Assembly (NCBI GenBank): GCA_902786745.1
Contig: CADADR010000012.1
Coordinates: forward strand, 1-64,000
Source of the DNA: an uncultured Bacteroidia bacterium
Lineage (GTDB): Bacteria > Bacteroidota > Bacteroidia > Bacteroidales > F082
Reading direction: 5' to 3'
Length of the DNA stretch: 64,000 nucleotides
The position numbers and the translations under genes are program-made. The stretch's first letter is position 1. Each line of letters starts with the position of its first letter. The notes beneath the pieces are model-generated. The model was given only the letters and a program-made list of their open reading frames with translations. It did no database searches and was not told where the DNA came from. Positions 53,664-61,465 of the stretch are shown piece by piece.

Positions 53664-54734
53664 TTACTTGTTGGCTTTCTCTTCGTCGTTGTTGTACCAT
53701 TCAAGATAAGCTTGTGTGCAGGCCGTACCTGAATCTACAAGATTTTGCTTTTTTGCGTCAGAGATATCGAAGTCGATGGGGCCGACGTCAAAGGTGTCAA
53801 TGAAGACCGTGCGTTGCCAGTCGTCGTTGTGCAGGTGCACGCTGTCCTGTGCGTCGAGAAGCGTTGTGATCAAGGCCTTGGTGTATGAGAACAGTGACTT
53901 GATTTCTTTCGCCGGCGGTTGGAATTCCGGATCGATGAACTTGGCGATCTCTTCTTTTCCATCCAAGCGGAAGCCTAAGGTCTCTTTGTTGTAGACATAG
54001 AGGTTTTTGGATTGACCAGGTCTGGCAGCTCTGGGCGAAAGTGTCGACAGCTTCTCATTGAGGATTTCGTAATATTCGGTTCGTTTCGCGTTGTTTTGCT
54101 GGTCATATACAAGATTCTTGCGGTCGAAGACTTTGATGGCGTAGTTGTCGAGAAGGCCACCGTCAACATAAACATGGTTGTCTTTGTTGACGCCTTTCAC
54201 CGCAGCAAAGAACAGGGGGATGGACATGGAGATGCGTGCGGCATCGGCCACTTTGACGTCTGGGGTGTTTCTGGCGTTGAACACCTTGGTGCAACCTGTC
54301 GAGAGGTCCGCACCAATCAGGCTGATATCCTTGTATTTCGTTTCGTCCTGGAGGTCCTTAAAGGTGGCCTCTCCGTTGCCGGTTTTTTGTTTGATGTAGT
54401 CGGCCATCAGATTGCGGAAGAAGTCACCTTTATACCAACCGTAATCCGTGATGAAGCGTTTGGTGTCGCGGATGTATCCCCAAGAGTCGTCCAGGAAGTT
54501 TTGGAAATTGAGGTTCCAAAGGATGTCTCTCAGCTCGGCGGCAGAATAGCCCAATCCGATGAGGACGGCCACCATGGCGCCTGCAGAGGTGCCAGCCACG
54601 CGTTTGATGTCTTTGAGGATGCCTTCCCGGTCGAGGACCTCAAGGGCGCCTACGTAAGCGATACCTTTCACGCCACCGCCTTCGAAGACGAGGTTCTTAA
54701 AGTGATACTTGCTTGTGTTGCTGTTCTTATTCAT
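53664..54734 (-). CDS. Patatin-like phospholipase
   Basis: A 356-residue alpha/beta hydrolase of the patatin type, using a Ser-Asp dyad to cleave lipid acyl esters. The oxyanion motif is FEGGGVKGIAYVGAL (18-31), the nucleophile GTSAG (Ser50), and the catalytic Asp is in YVDGGLLDNY. There is no signal peptide, so it is probably cytoplasmic or a secreted effector by another path. It lies between the PagL-like gene and cysS on the same strand. Confidence 0.9.
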   Translation of the reverse strand: MNKNSNTSKYHFKNLVFEGGGVKGIAYVGALEVLDREGILKDIKRVAGTSAGAMVAVLIGLGYSAAELRDILWNLNFQNFLDDSWGYIRDTKRFITDYGWYKGDFFRNLMADYIKQKTGNGEATFKDLQDETKYKDISLIGADLSTGCTKVFNARNTPDVKVADAARISMSIPLFFAAVKGVNKDNHVYVDGGLLDNYAIKVFDRKNLVYDQQNNAKRTEYYEILNEKLSTLSPRAARPGQSKNLYVYNKETLGFRLDGKEEIAKFIDPEFQPPAKEIKSLFSYTKALITTLLDAQDSVHLHNDDWQRTVFIDTFDVGPIDFDISDAKKQNLVDSGTACTQAYLEWYNNDEEKANK

Positions 54735-54752
54735 GGCATGTTGTATTTAGTT

Positions 54753-56243
54753 TCAATCAACCATCCAAGTGGTGCCTTCCTTACCATCCTTAAGGGTGAT
54801 ATGGAGCTTAGCCAGTTCATCACGAATCTTGTCGCTGGTGGCCCAGTCCTTGTTGGCTCGGGCTTGCTTGCGGATGTCGATGATGGTCTGCATGAGGCCG
54901 TCGACGATGGCGCCGCTGCCGTCGGAAGCGTTGCTCTCCACCAAGCCGAGGATGTCGAAGACGAAGTCGTTGAACAGTTTGTTGAGTAGTTCCAGTTCTG
55001 TAGGATTGATTTGTGCCTTGCCGTCTTTGACGGTGTTGACGATGCGCACGGCCTCGAAGAGGTTGGCGATGACGATGGGACTGTTGAAGTCATCGTTCAT
55101 GGCATCGTAGCAGGCGTCAACAATCTTTTGGATGTCGAGGCTGGCAGCACCTTCTGTGGCTTTTAGTGTCTTGACAGCTTTCACGGCTTCCATCAGGCGG
55201 TTGTAACCCTTTTCAGCGGCTTGCAAGGCTTCGTTGCTGAAGTCCAAGGTGCTGCGGTAGTGGGCTTGCAGGATGAAGAAGCGGATGGTCATGGGGCTGT
55301 AGGGCTGTGCAATCATCTCCTCACCCTTGGCATTGATGTGGCTGCCGTTGAAGAACTCATCGAGGGTGATGAAGTTACCTAGCGACTTACCCATCTTCTG
55401 TCCGCCGATGGTGATCATGTTGTTGTGCATCCAGTAGACGACGGGTTGTTTGCCGTTGGCAGCCACGCTTTGGGCAATCTCCGACTCGTGGTGGGGGAAC
55501 ATGAGGTCCATGCCGCCGCCGTGGATGTCGAAGGTCTCGCCGAGGTACTTGCAGCCCATGGCCGAGCACTCCATATGCCAGCCTGGGAAACCGTCGCTCC
55601 AAGGCGAAGGCCAGCGCATGATGTGCTTGGGTTCGGCCTTTTTCCATAAGGCGAAGTCGACGGGGTTGTGTTTCTCCTCTTGACCGCTCAGCTCACGCGT
55701 CGTGTTAAGCATCTCCTCAAAGTTACGTCCCGAGAGGATGCCGTAGGGGTGTTCCTTATTATACTTCTCGATGTCGAAATACACCGAGCCGTTCTCCACG
55801 TAGGCATAGCCGTGGTCGAGGATCTTCTGCACCATGGCGATTTGCTCGATGATGTGACCCGATGCGTGCGGCTCGATGGAAGGACGCAGCACGTTCAGCT
55901 TGTCCATGGCGGCGTGGTAGCGGTTGGTGTAGTATTGTGCCACCTCCATCGGCTCAAGGTTCTCGAGGCGGGCCTTCTTGGCGATTTTGTCCTCGCCTTC
56001 GTCGGCATCATGCTCCAAGTGGCCCACGTCGGTGATGTTGCGCACATAGCGGACTTTGTAGCCGAGATGTTTCAAATACCTGAAAACCAAGTCAAAAGTG
56101 ATGGCTGGACGTGCGTGACCAAGGTGGGCGTCGCCATAGACGGTGGGGCCGCAGACGTACATGCCTACGTGTGGGGCATTCAAAGGCTTAAAAGGCTGTT
56201 TGCAGCGCGAGAGGCTGTTATAGATATATAAGGTGCCGTTCAT
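54753..56243 (-). CDS. cysS: Cysteinyl-tRNA synthetase
   Basis: Class I synthetase of 496 residues charging tRNA-Cys. Motifs are CGPTVYG with the zinc cysteine, the HIGH variant HLGHARP, the zinc site WHMECSAM and [13 protein letters not shown], and the KMSKS variant KMGKS. The frame stays open for 422 more codons upstream, but that part is antisense to kbl. The start at 56243 ([13 protein letters not shown]) matches the family N terminus and follows a -7 box at 56271-56278. Confidence 0.97.
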   Translation of the reverse strand: MNGTLYIYNSLSRCKQPFKPLNAPHVGMYVCGPTVYGDAHLGHARPAITFDLVFRYLKHLGYKVRYVRNITDVGHLEHDADEGEDKIAKKARLENLEPMEVAQYYTNRYHAAMDKLNVLRPSIEPHASGHIIEQIAMVQKILDHGYAYVENGSVYFDIEKYNKEHPYGILSGRNFEEMLNTTRELSGQEEKHNPVDFALWKKAEPKHIMRWPSPWSDGFPGWHMECSAMGCKYLGETFDIHGGGMDLMFPHHESEIAQSVAANGKQPVVYWMHNNMITIGGQKMGKSLGNFITLDEFFNGSHINAKGEEMIAQPYSPMTIRFFILQAHYRSTLDFSNEALQAAEKGYNRLMEAVKAVKTLKATEGAASLDIQKIVDACYDAMNDDFNSPIVIANLFEAVRIVNTVKDGKAQINPTELELLNKLFNDFVFDILGLVESNASDGSGAIVDGLMQTIIDIRKQARANKDWATSDKIRDELAKLHITLKDGKEGTTWMVD

Positions 56244-56270
56244 TATTGATGGGTTTTTTGAAATATTGCG

Positions 56271-56278
56271 CAAAAGTA
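56271..56278 (-). promoter_or_regulatory. -7 box of cysS
   Basis: TACTTTTG on the - strand, 27 bp upstream of the cysS ATG. Confidence 0.6.
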
Positions 56279-56341
56279 CAAAATAAAGCGGTAGCATGTG
56301 AATTTGTTCAAAAAAACTGTACAACCTATCAATGCTTTTCG

Positions 56342-56349
56342 TACCTTTG
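56342..56349 (+). promoter_or_regulatory. -7 box of kbl
   Basis: TACCTTTG 32 bp before the ATG; divergent from the cysS promoter. Confidence 0.6.
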
Positions 56350-56381
56350 CACCCAAAGAACAACTTTAAAACTTTTATCAC

Positions 56382-57569
56382 ATGTACGCTAATTTTCAAG
56401 AGTATCTGAAAAAGGAGTTGGCTCAGATTGAAGCTGACGGCCTGTATAAAAGAGAACGCATCATCGAAAGTGCCCAAGGCGCTGAAATCATGGTTGGTGG
56501 CAAGGTTTGCCTCAACTTCTGCGCCAATAACTACCTCGGCTTGGCCGACAACCCTGAACTGATCCAAGCCGCCAAGGACGGCATGGACGCCCGTGGCTTC
56601 GGTATGGCCTCGGTCCGCTTCATCTGCGGTTGCCAAGACCTCCACAAGAAGTTGGAAGCCAAGATCGCTGAGTTCTTCGGCACGGAAGACACCATCCTTT
56701 ATGCTGCTTGCTTCGACGCCAATGGTGGCGTGTTTGAGCCGCTGCTCGGTCCCGATGATGCCATCATCTCCGATGCTTTGAACCATGCTTCCATCATCGA
56801 CGGCGTGCGCCTCTGCAAGGCCCAGCGTTTCCGCTATGCCAACGCCGATATGGCCGACCTTGAGAAGCAACTCCAGGACGCCCAGGCTTGCCGCTTCCGC
56901 CTCATCGTCACCGACGGTGTGTTCTCGATGGACGGCAATGTCTGCCCACTTGACAAGATTTATGAACTGGCACAGAAATACAATGCCATGGTGATGGTCG
57001 ACGAGAGCCACTCCGCTGGTGTGGTCGGCCGCACGGGCCGTGGTGTCACCGAGCACTACAACCTCCGTGGCAAGATCGAAATCCTGACCGGTACCCTCGG
57101 CAAGGCCTTTGGCGGCGCCATGGGTGGCTTCACCACGGGTCGTAAGGAAATCATCGACATGCTGCGTCAGCGCAGCCGTCCGTACCTCTTCTCTAACTCG
57201 ATGGCTCCTGGCCTCGTGGCTGCTGGCATCCGTATGTTCGAGATGATGAGCGAGACCAATGCCCTGCAGGACAAACTGCATGAAAACACCGCCTATTTCA
57301 TCAAGAAGATGACTGAGGCTGGCTTCGACTGCAAGCCTTCGCAATCCGCCATCTGCGCCGTGATGCTCTACGACGCCCCGCTGTCGCAGAAGTTTGCCGC
57401 CAAGTTGCAGGAAGAAGGCATCTTCGTCACCGGATTCTACTATCCTGTGGTGCCGAAGGGACAGGCCCGTATCCGTGTGCAGGTGAGTGCCGCCCACGAG
57501 CGTGAGCACCTCGACAAGTGCATCGCCGCCTTCGTGAAGATTGGTAAGGAATTGGGAATTTTGAAATGA
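56382..57569 (+). CDS. kbl: Glycine C-acetyltransferase (2-amino-3-ketobutyrate CoA ligase)
   Basis: PLP enzyme of the alpha-oxoamine synthase group, 395 residues, splitting 2-amino-3-ketobutyrate with CoA into glycine and acetyl-CoA. The family start [23 protein letters not shown], the PLP-stacking [28 protein letters not shown] and the PLP lysine in [14 protein letters not shown] are present. Serine palmitoyltransferase and BioF are related alternatives, but the next gene is a threonine dehydrogenase, which fits Kbl and makes a complete threonine-to-glycine route. Confidence 0.94.
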   Translation: MYANFQEYLKKELAQIEADGLYKRERIIESAQGAEIMVGGKVCLNFCANNYLGLADNPELIQAAKDGMDARGFGMASVRFICGCQDLHKKLEAKIAEFFGTEDTILYAACFDANGGVFEPLLGPDDAIISDALNHASIIDGVRLCKAQRFRYANADMADLEKQLQDAQACRFRLIVTDGVFSMDGNVCPLDKIYELAQKYNAMVMVDESHSAGVVGRTGRGVTEHYNLRGKIEILTGTLGKAFGGAMGGFTTGRKEIIDMLRQRSRPYLFSNSMAPGLVAAGIRMFEMMSETNALQDKLHENTAYFIKKMTEAGFDCKPSQSAICAVMLYDAPLSQKFAAKLQEEGIFVTGFYYPVVPKGQARIRVQVSAAHEREHLDKCIAAFVKIGKELGILK

Positions 57570-57581
57570 GTTGATAGTTTG

Positions 57582-57650
57582 GAGTTGTTCAGTTGTTCAG
57601 TTCAAAGCGGCTGGACAACTGAACAACTTAACAACTGAATAACTGAACAA
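57582..57650. repeat. Inverted and tandem GTTGTTCAG-type repeats between kbl and tdh
   Basis: GTTGTTCAGTTGTTCAGTT on the left, then ACAACTGAACAACTTAACAA and further AACTGAACAACT units on the right, forming a stem-loop around AAAGCGGCTGG. It fills the whole kbl-tdh gap and may stabilise or attenuate the transcript, or be a simple repeat expansion. Confidence 0.7.
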
Positions 57651-57652
57651 CT

Positions 57653-58600
57653 ATGAAAAAAATATTAATCGTTGGTTCCGGCGGTCAGATCGGAACAGAA
57701 TTGGTGAAGAAGCTTCGCCGCATCTACGGAAACGAAAACGTGGTTGCGAGCGATCTTCGCCCTTTGACTGGTGAGATTGTCGAGACCGGTCCCTTTGAGA
57801 GAATCGACTCGACGCAGGTCATGCAGATTGTCGACGTGGTGAAACGCTACAACATCGACACCATCTATAACCTCGCTGCCATCCTTTCGGCTACAGCCGA
57901 GAAGAACCCCATGCTGGGTTGGAATGTCGGCATCGGCTCTTTGGTGAACTGCCTTGAAACGGCCCGTATCTTCAATTGCGCCGTCTTCACGCCTTCATCC
58001 ATTGGCGCTTTCGGTGCCAGCACGCCGCACGACAACACGCCACAAGACACCATCCAGCGTCCTAACACCATCTACGGTGTGACCAAGGTCACGGGTGAGC
58101 TGTTGAGCGACTATTACTTCACTCGCTTTGGCGTTGACACCCGCAGTGTTCGTTTCCCGGGCTTGATCAGCAATCTGACGCTGCCTGGCGGTGGCACCAC
58201 CGACTACGCCGTGGAGATCTACTACGCTGCCGTGAAGGGCGAGAAGTTCTACTGTCCCATCAGCAAAGGCACCTACATGGACATGATGTACATGCCCGAC
58301 GCTTTGGATGCCATGGTCGACATCATGGAGGCCGACCCGAGCAAGCTGGTGCACCGCAACTCGTTCAATGTGACGGCCATGAGCTTTGACCCGGAGATCA
58401 TCTACAACGCCATCAAGAAATATTATCCGAACTTCGAGATGGAGTACAAGTTTGACCCGATCCGTCAGGCCATCGCTGACAGCTGGCCGAACAAGATGGA
58501 CGACAGCTGCGCCCGCAAGGAGTGGGGCTGGAATCCGAAGTACGACCTCGACAAGATGACGGTCGACATGATCGAGACTTTGAAGAAGAAGCTGCTGTAA
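57653..58600 (+). CDS. tdh: L-threonine 3-dehydrogenase, epimerase-like (SDR) type
   Basis: A 315-residue extended SDR protein. The NAD site GSGGQIGTEL is at 8-17, and the catalytic Tyr-Lys is in YGVTK (about 142-146). PSSIGAFG and VRFPGLISN are typical of the epimerase-like threonine dehydrogenases known from bacteria and animals. It oxidises threonine to 2-amino-3-ketobutyrate, which kbl then cleaves. It follows kbl in the same direction and ends in a terminator-like hairpin. Confidence 0.9.
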   Translation: MKKILIVGSGGQIGTELVKKLRRIYGNENVVASDLRPLTGEIVETGPFERIDSTQVMQIVDVVKRYNIDTIYNLAAILSATAEKNPMLGWNVGIGSLVNCLETARIFNCAVFTPSSIGAFGASTPHDNTPQDTIQRPNTIYGVTKVTGELLSDYYFTRFGVDTRSVRFPGLISNLTLPGGGTTDYAVEIYYAAVKGEKFYCPISKGTYMDMMYMPDALDAMVDIMEADPSKLVHRNSFNVTAMSFDPEIIYNAIKKYYPNFEMEYKFDPIRQAIADSWPNKMDDSCARKEWGWNPKYDLDKMTVDMIETLKKKLL

Positions 58601-58620
58601 TTAAGCAGATTGAAACGAAG

Positions 58621-58650
58621 AATGGAGAGGCGGATGCTTCTCCATTTTTC
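58621..58650 (+). terminator. Terminator-like hairpin after tdh
   Basis: Eight-bp arms AATGGAGA / TCTCCATT with a GGCGGATGCT loop and a short T run. Confidence 0.65.
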
Positions 58651-58651
58651 G

Positions 58652-58659
58652 TATTTTTG
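58652..58659 (+). promoter_or_regulatory. -7 box of maf
   Basis: TATTTTTG lies 23 bp before the maf ATG, directly after the tdh hairpin. Confidence 0.5.
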
Positions 58660-58682
58660 CGTCACAAACACATTGGTTTATT

Positions 58683-59264
58683 ATGCTCACTAACCTAAAA
58701 AAATACCATATCATCCTCGCGTCAAAATCCCCACGCCGACAGGAGCTGCTGCGTGGCATGGGGCTTGACTTTGCGATTCTGACCAAGGAAACGCCTGAAA
58801 ACTATCCGTCAGACCTGCCTTTGGACGAGGTCCCGAAATATCTCAGCCTGCAAAAGTCACTGGCGTTTGATGACGATGAATTGCCTACTGATTATCTGCT
58901 GATTACCTCCGACACCGTCGTGATTTGCGAAGGCGAGATCTTGGGTAAACCGAAGGATAGGGAAGACGCAGCACGGATGCTCGAACTGCTTTCGGGAAAG
59001 ACGCATCATGTGGTGACGGGTGTCACGGTGCGTTCGGCGGAGAAGACAGAGTCGTTTGCAGTGCGTTCCAATGTGACTTTTGCAGAATTGGAACAAGACG
59101 AAATCGATTATTACATCGAGCATTGCAAACCTTACGACAAGGCGGGTGCCTATGGCATCCAGGAATGGATAGGGTATGTGGGCATAAGCGGACTGGAAGG
59201 CTCGTTCTACAACGTGATGGGCCTGCCGACGCGGAAATTGTATCAATGCTTGAAAAACTTTTGA
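58683..59264 (+). CDS. maf: Maf-family nucleoside triphosphate pyrophosphatase
   Basis: A 193-residue Maf protein, hydrolysing dTTP, UTP or modified nucleotides to the monophosphate. The signature ILASKSPRRQELLRGMG, LLITSDTVVICEGEILGKPKDREDAARML and the C-terminal AYGIQEWIGYVGISGLEGSFYNVMGLP (YhdE-like subgroup, favouring dTTP/UTP) are all present. It is 34 bp upstream of surE, which has its own -7 box. Confidence 0.93.
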   Translation: MLTNLKKYHIILASKSPRRQELLRGMGLDFAILTKETPENYPSDLPLDEVPKYLSLQKSLAFDDDELPTDYLLITSDTVVICEGEILGKPKDREDAARMLELLSGKTHHVVTGVTVRSAEKTESFAVRSNVTFAELEQDEIDYYIEHCKPYDKAGAYGIQEWIGYVGISGLEGSFYNVMGLPTRKLYQCLKNF

Positions 59265-59273
59265 GTTTTTTGC

Positions 59274-59281
59274 TATTTTTG
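59274..59281 (+). promoter_or_regulatory. -7 box of surE-lpxB operon
   Basis: TATTTTTG lies 17 bp before the surE ATG. Confidence 0.5.
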
Positions 59282-59298
59282 CAGAATTATGTTGTGAG

Positions 59299-60078
59299 AT
59301 GAACAAAAAGCGCCCACAAATATTGATTACCAACGACGACGGCTATGCCGCCAAGGGCTTGCGTAAGCTGGTCACGCTGATGCGTACGCTCGGCGATGTG
59401 GTGCTGGTTTCCACAGACGAGGTGATGTCGGCCAAAAGCCATTCCTGCACCATCCGTGAAAGGCTCTATGTTCGTCTCGTTCACGAGGAAGAAGGTTTCA
59501 AGGAGTACCGTTGTAATGGCACTCCTGTTGACTGTGTGAAGCTTGGCTACCAGAAGTTGATGCCTCAGTGGCCCGACTTGGTCGTCTCGGGTATCAACCA
59601 TGGGATGAACGCCGCCACTACGGTGGTCTACTCGGGCACCATCGGCGCCGTCATCGAGGCCTGCATGAACGGCTTGACTGCCATCGGCTATAGCCTCTTT
59701 AGCCTCGACCCCGATGCCGACTTCGACCATCTCGACAAGGCCATTCTTGAAATCACACAAAAGGTGCTGAACGAAGGTCTGCCCAAGGGTGTCTGCCTTA
59801 ACGTGAATTTCCCGAAACGGAGTGAAGAGCCGTTGAAGGGCATCAAGGTATGTCGTCAGGCGGCCTGCCGCTGGGTGGAACTGTTCAAGGACCAGTATGA
59901 CGAAAATGGACAGCAGTTTTACGACTTGGAAGGCACCTTTGAAAGCGACGACATCACGCCCGACACCGACCTGTGGGCCTTGCAGCACAACTACGCCTCG
60001 GTGGTGCCTACTTGTTTCGACTGGACGGCGCATCATTGTCTTGAACCCATGAAGAATTACGAATCAATAAGCATATAG
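59299..60078 (+). CDS. surE: 5'/3'-nucleotidase SurE
   Basis: A 259-residue SurE, a metal-dependent survival-associated nucleotidase. The metal-binding N terminus ILITNDDGYAAKGLRKL is complete, followed by NGTPVDCVKLG, the metal Asn in VVSGINHGMNAATTVVYSGTIGAVIEA, and a C-terminal TDLWALQHNYASVVPTCFDWTAH. The gene heads a tight run (2-bp and 5-bp gaps) with a small membrane protein and lpxB. Confidence 0.95.
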   Translation: MNKKRPQILITNDDGYAAKGLRKLVTLMRTLGDVVLVSTDEVMSAKSHSCTIRERLYVRLVHEEEGFKEYRCNGTPVDCVKLGYQKLMPQWPDLVVSGINHGMNAATTVVYSGTIGAVIEACMNGLTAIGYSLFSLDPDADFDHLDKAILEITQKVLNEGLPKGVCLNVNFPKRSEEPLKGIKVCRQAACRWVELFKDQYDENGQQFYDLEGTFESDDITPDTDLWALQHNYASVVPTCFDWTAHHCLEPMKNYESISI

Positions 60079-60080
60079 TC

Positions 60081-60332
60081 ATGAAAATCAAGGATAGTTT
60101 TTGGCTGGGATTGCTGGCGGGAGCCGCCAGTTTTGGCTTGTTTTTCCTGTTGCTGAGCCTTATCCCTTGGGGTGCCCAGTATGGTCGCGCTCCCTATCTG
60201 CTGGCTTTTATTCCGGGTATTGTCCTTTTTAGGATGGCCTTGGTGAAATGGAATTACGAACGCATCGGTAAAGGCATCCTACTCGTCACGGTTGTGGGTA
60301 TGCTGCTCGTCTTTTTCCTGTATAAAGTCTGA
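60081..60332 (+). CDS. Small membrane protein, function unknown
   Basis: An 83-residue protein with two or three hydrophobic helices (FWLGLLAGAASFGLFFLLLSL, YLLAFIPGIVLFRMALV, ILLVTVVGMLLVFFLYKV) and few charged residues. No family is recognised. It is packed between surE and lpxB, so it is probably translated as part of that operon; a link to lipid A or inner-membrane work is only positional. Confidence 0.75.
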   Translation: MKIKDSFWLGLLAGAASFGLFFLLLSLIPWGAQYGRAPYLLAFIPGIVLFRMALVKWNYERIGKGILLVTVVGMLLVFFLYKV

Positions 60333-60337
60333 TTCCC

Positions 60338-61465
60338 ATGAAGTACTATATCATAGCGGGTGAGGCTTCTGGCGACTTGCACGCCTCAAACCTCATGGCT
60401 GAAATCAAGAAGAAAGATCCCAAGGCGGAGTTTCGTGGGTTTGGCGGCGACCGAATGAAAAAGGAAGGCCTCGACCTTGTGAAACATTACCGCTCCATGG
60501 CTTTCATGGGTTTTGTGGAGGTGGCGGTCAACCTGCGAAAAGTGTTGGGTAATATAGCCATGTGCAAAAAGGATATCATGGCATTTCAACCTGACGCGGT
60601 CATTTTGGTGGACTATCCCGGCTTCAACTTCCGTATTGCCGATTTTGCCCATGAAAAAGGCATCAAGGTGATCTATTACATCTCCCCGCAGGTCTGGGCA
60701 TGGAAGCGCAGGCGCGTACACAAGATCAAGAGGTCGGTGGATAAGATGCTTGTCATCCTGCCCTTCGAAGAAGAGTTTTACAGGCATTATGGCGTTGACG
60801 TGACCTTCGTGGGCAATCCGTTGCTTGATGAACTGGCAAAAGTTGGCAACAGTAACCGCTCAATCTTCTTGCGCCGCAACAGTCTGGGCGAGAAACGCGA
60901 AATCATTGCCCTGTTGCCTGGCAGCCGTCGTCAGGAGGTGAAACGTGTCCTTCCCGTGATGCTGAAGGCCGCGAAGCACTTCCCCAACTATCAGTTTGTC
61001 ATCGGTGCCGTTTCTTCGCTCGACAAGTCCCTGTATAAGGACATCATTGGCACTGCTGATGTGTTTTTGGTTGAAAACCAAACTTACGAGTTGTTGCAAA
61101 ACTCCAGTGCGGCTTTGGTCACTTCGGGCACGGCGACCCTTGAAACGGCGCTGTTTTCCATTCCCGAGGTGGTGTGCTACAAGGCGACGGACATCTCGTA
61201 TCGCTTGGCAAAATGGATGATCAAGGTGAAGTTTATCTCTTTGGTCAACTTGATTATGGGCAGGGAAGTTGTAAAAGAACTGATACAGGGCGATTTGAAT
61301 GAGGATGCTCTAGTCAAGGAGTTGGACCAGCTTCTCCACAACGGCAAACGTCAACGCAAGTTGCTGGAGGACTATGAGGAACTCAAAGATCGTTTGGGTA
61401 ATGTTGGTGCTTCCGAGAAAGCCGCTGATGTCATTTTGACTTCACTTAAAAGCATAAAGCCATGA
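60338..61465 (+). CDS. lpxB: Lipid-A-disaccharide synthase
   Basis: GT19 glycosyltransferase of 375 residues joining UDP-diacylglucosamine and lipid X in lipid A synthesis. The start YYIIAGEASGDLHASNLM, the block VDYPGFNFRIADFAHEKGIKVIYYISPQVWAWK, VGNPLLDE, LLPGSRRQEV and the C-terminal VTSGTATLETALFSIPEVVCYK are diagnostic. Its last codons overlap the next gene's start by ATGA. Confidence 0.96.
   Translation: MKYYIIAGEASGDLHASNLMAEIKKKDPKAEFRGFGGDRMKKEGLDLVKHYRSMAFMGFVEVAVNLRKVLGNIAMCKKDIMAFQPDAVILVDYPGFNFRIADFAHEKGIKVIYYISPQVWAWKRRRVHKIKRSVDKMLVILPFEEEFYRHYGVDVTFVGNPLLDELAKVGNSNRSIFLRRNSLGEKREIIALLPGSRRQEVKRVLPVMLKAAKHFPNYQFVIGAVSSLDKSLYKDIIGTADVFLVENQTYELLQNSSAALVTSGTATLETALFSIPEVVCYKATDISYRLAKWMIKVKFISLVNLIMGREVVKELIQGDLNEDALVKELDQLLHNGKRQRKLLEDYEELKDRLGNVGASEKAADVILTSLKSIKP

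Noticed and set aside
56244..57509. N-terminal extension of the cysS reading frame (422 more codons)
   Set aside because: It is antisense to kbl, has no family similarity I can see, and the family start and promoter fit the ATG at 56243.
57582..57650. CRISPR array
   Set aside because: The repeat units are short, inverted and without unique spacers; no cas genes are nearby.
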